NCBI GenBank assembly: GCA_035610365.1 | Contig: CM069436.1 | Span: forward strand, 54,761,505-54,825,504 | Origin: Aquatica leii | Taxonomy: Eukaryota > Arthropoda > Insecta > Coleoptera > Lampyridae | Direction of reading: 5' to 3' | DNA length: 64,000 nucleotides | In this document: piece after piece, positions 62,128-64,000 of the stretch | How positions within the stretch are numbered: position 1 is the stretch's first letter | Layout: the number at the start of each line of letters is the position of its first letter | Program-made: the position numbers and the translations under genes | Notes under the pieces: model-generated | The model's database searches: none | The model's input: the letters and a program-made list of their open reading frames with translations, nothing else | Told to the model about the DNA's origin: nothing

Positions 62128-64000
62128 TTAGTCAATATCAATTGGTAATAAACACAGTTTCACTACCGCGCACTTTGAAATGCCATTGGTAATTTTAATC
62201 GAGACCACTCTGGAAACACCGTCAGGACCTGGATGTAGGTTCACAACTCTGCCTAATCGCCAGTACAACGGTGGTGTGTTGTCTTCCTTTACTAAAACCA
62301 TCGCTCCCACCTTAATCAATTCATTGTGTTTTTTCAACCATTTTTGCCTTTTTTGCAAGCAGGACAGATACTCCGTGGACCAGCGCTGCCAGAAATGTTG
62401 CACCATTTGTCGCATTAATTTGTATCGATTTAATTGATCGATTTTAATTACTTCTTCGTGTCTTTCCGGAATTGCAATTAATATGTCTCCTATTAGGAAG
62501 TGTCCGGGTGTTAAGGCGGTAAGGTCATTAGGATCATGGGACAAAGGTGTTAGCGGTCTAGAATTCATAACAGCTTCGATTTGAACGATGACGGTAGTCA
62601 GTTCTTCGAATGTTAAAGATCTATTTGCAATAATTTTTTTCATGTGTAACTTAGCTATTTTAATGTTTGATTCCCATAAGCCCCCAAAATGCGGCGACCT
62701 CGGCGGAATAAATCTCCACTCAATGCTATTTGTTTCTAAATAATTTTTAAATTTTGAATCGGTCAAAGCGGATATTATACCTTTCAATTCACGATTTGCC
62801 CCAACAAAGTTACTTCCATTATCTGATACAAATCTTTTTAAAGCATTTAAAAATGACTTTGTAGTCAGGTCTCCTGCTAATTCTAAGTGCACAGCCTTTG
62901 TAGCCATACAAACAAAGATGCATAAATAAGCATTTATAATTTTTCTATTTTTTAGTTTACCGTCTTTAATCAAGAAGGGACCGGCGTAATCAATTCCAGT
63001 ATTTAAAAAAGGTCTTCCGGGCACGACTCGTTCTGAAGGCAATTGCCCCATTTGTGGCTGAATGACTACCTTTTGAAATCGTGCGCAGACTACGCACTTG
63101 TGCAAAATATTTTTAACAGTGCTCCGCCCCTTGAGTGGCCAAAATTTTGTTCGCACAGCTGCTAATGTACCTTCTACTCCAGTGTGCATGTTTCTTATGT
63201 GCTCGTGTTTAATAATTAACGTTGTTAAAATGTGCGAAGATGACAATATTATAGGAAATTTTTGATAATAATTAACGTTTGCGTTTAACAGTCTTCCCCC
63301 CACTCTAAGTATGCCTGAATTGTCTAAAAATGGATTCAATGAATTTAACCTACTGCTACCTGATAATGTCTTTGATATACTTAATAAATTAATTTCGTTT
63401 GAAAAATCTTGTGACTGGGCCTGACGTATTAACGTAAACATAGCTTCTTCTAATTCATCTGTTTGTAATCCTCCTAATATTTTTTTATATTTATGTGTGG
63501 TTACATTCTTTGCGAATCTTAACATATAAGCTACAACTCTTTGTAACCTACCTAATGTTGAATATTTGACGAAAATATCATTGTCGGTATCTATAGCGTT
63601 AGACGTAACTAGCACCGATATCTTTCTTTCCGGGATGTCACTCACATTAATAAATTTAGAAGTTGGTATCTGGTCTGTTATGAGCCAGTTCGGTCCGGCC
63701 CACCATATTCGTAAATGATCTGAACTTATAGAACTAACTCCGCGCGATATCAAATCAGCAGGGTTTTCGGAAGATATGACGTGACCCCACTGTTTTGGAT
63801 TACTAAGAATTTGAATTTCTGACACCCTATTTGCCACAAACACGTGACAATTATTTGGATCTGAAGATATCCATGCTAATACTATGGTTGAGTCGCACCA
63901 ATACTTTACCTCTGAGATTTTAAATTTTATTGAATGCAAGACCTTACTCATTAGTTGAGCTAATAGAACTGCTCCACACAACTCTAATCGCGGTAACGTA
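62128..64000 (-). CDS. BEL/Pao retrotransposon Pol, C-terminal part (runs off window)
   Basis: A single open frame of about 624 codons enters from beyond position 64,000; its first visible codons read TLPRLELCGAVLLAQ, so no start codon lies here. In order it shows the RNase H part (WCDSTIVLAWI), a linker, and the H-x-H-x-C-x2-C zinc finger of integrase (HEH..H..CVVCARF). The integrase core follows with Asp in GIDYAGPF, Asp in SDNGSNFVG and Glu in GGLWES. The C-terminal DUF5641 region (WQRWSTEYL..LQ.R.KW, VLVKED..PPLYWRLGRV) and a stop at 62,128 close it. This set is diagnostic of BEL/Pao. The spacing before SDNGSNF is about ten residues shorter than in relatives, an in-frame deletion that probably disables integrase. 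Otherwise undamaged, so this is among the youngest insertions in the window. Confidence 0.93.
   Translation of the reverse strand, partial: TLPRLELCGAVLLAQLMSKVLHSIKFKISEVKYWCDSTIVLAWISSDPNNCHVFVANRVSEIQILSNPKQWGHVISSENPADLISRGVSSISSDHLRIWWAGPNWLITDQIPTSKFINVSDIPERKISVLVTSNAIDTDNDIFVKYSTLGRLQRVVAYMLRFAKNVTTHKYKKILGGLQTDELEEAMFTLIRQAQSQDFSNEINLLSISKTLSGSSRLNSLNPFLDNSGILRVGGRLLNANVNYYQKFPIILSSSHILTTLIIKHEHIRNMHTGVEGTLAAVRTKFWPLKGRSTVKNILHKCVVCARFQKVVIQPQMGQLPSERVVPGRPFLNTGIDYAGPFLIKDGKLKNRKIINAYLCIFVCMATKAVHLELAGDLTTKSFLNALKRFVSDNGSNFVGANRELKGIISALTDSKFKNYLETNSIEWRFIPPRSPHFGGLWESNIKIAKLHMKKIIANRSLTFEELTTVIVQIEAVMNSRPLTPLSHDPNDLTALTPGHFLIGDILIAIPERHEEVIKIDQLNRYKLMRQMVQHFWQRWSTEYLSCLQKRQKWLKKHNELIKVGAMVLVKEDNTPPLYWRLGRVVNLHPGPDGVSRVVSIKITNGISKCAVVKLCLLPIDID

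Noticed and set aside
1-64000. CRISPR arrays, bacterial operons, rRNA genes
   Set aside because: No regularly spaced identical repeats with unique spacers, no ribosome-binding-site-led operons and no rRNA blocks; composition and introns are those of an arthropod nuclear genome.

Overview
The window is AT-rich eukaryotic DNA. It holds one split host gene with canonical GT-AG introns inside a dense litter of decayed transposable elements. The gene is an orthologue of the peroxisomal half-ABC transporter ABCD3 (PMP70). The element mix (mariners with a DUF4817-type N-terminus, PIF/Harbinger, piggyBac, hAT, Penelope-like, BEL/Pao, a LINE) points to an arthropod, most likely an insect. The order cannot be fixed from the sequence. 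No bacterial-type operon, CRISPR array, rRNA or complete tRNA gene was seen.

Layout. 1-11,000 is intergenic: a hAT-type end (757), repeat family Rep-A (965-1,960 and a piece near 7.7 kb), a piggyBac transposase pseudogene (3.9-4.7 kb), a gypsy-like 5' LTR with primer-binding site and gag remnant (6.8-7.6 kb), a mariner piece (8.4 kb) and a foldback-type element with perfect 9-bp target duplications (8,722-9,523). ABCD3 lies on the + strand from 11,210 to 49,319. It has two small 5' exons 48 bp apart, a 36,094-bp intron, and one large exon encoding 82% of the protein. The spliced frame is 655 codons with no defect.

Intron 2 contains: a divergent Tc1/mariner element with TA target sites, split by a 1-kb second element (12.3-15.3 kb); a hammerhead-ribozyme-like core (16.0 kb); a Tc1 DNA-binding-domain frame that reads through cleanly if a GT-AG intron is removed (19.9-20.5 kb); an unclassified repeat cluster (20.6-21.6 kb); a two-gene PIF/Harbinger element (24.2-26.2 kb); a LINE reverse-transcriptase remnant (29.2-30.5 kb); two hAT elements, one with intact TIRs and an 8-bp target duplication (37.1-38.0 kb); mariner pieces; a Tc1-type element with 300-bp TIRs sitting inside another Tc1 pseudogene (42.7-44.2 kb); a Penelope-like remnant ending in a second hammerhead-like core (45.4-46.0 kb); a gypsy-like LTR (46.5 kb); and Rep-A.

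49,320-64,000, downstream of the gene, holds: a third hammerhead-like core (52.5 kb); a probable Helitron-type remnant (53.2-53.9 kb); two mariner elements with long TIRs (54.4-56.2 and 59.8-61.3 kb); another Rep-A copy; and, at the right edge, a BEL/Pao retrotransposon (3' LTR and the last two thirds of Pol, running off the window) inserted in a LINE fragment.

ABCD3 is the only gene that looks functional for the host. The elements are mostly frameshifted or deleted copies. No clearly new biological system was found. The strongest candidates for follow-up are the three hammerhead-like RNAs, whose stem II covaries; the foldback element; the intron-containing Tc1 DNA-binding frame; and several nested, unclassified elements. 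All assignments come from reading the sequence and knowledge of the families; no search was run.
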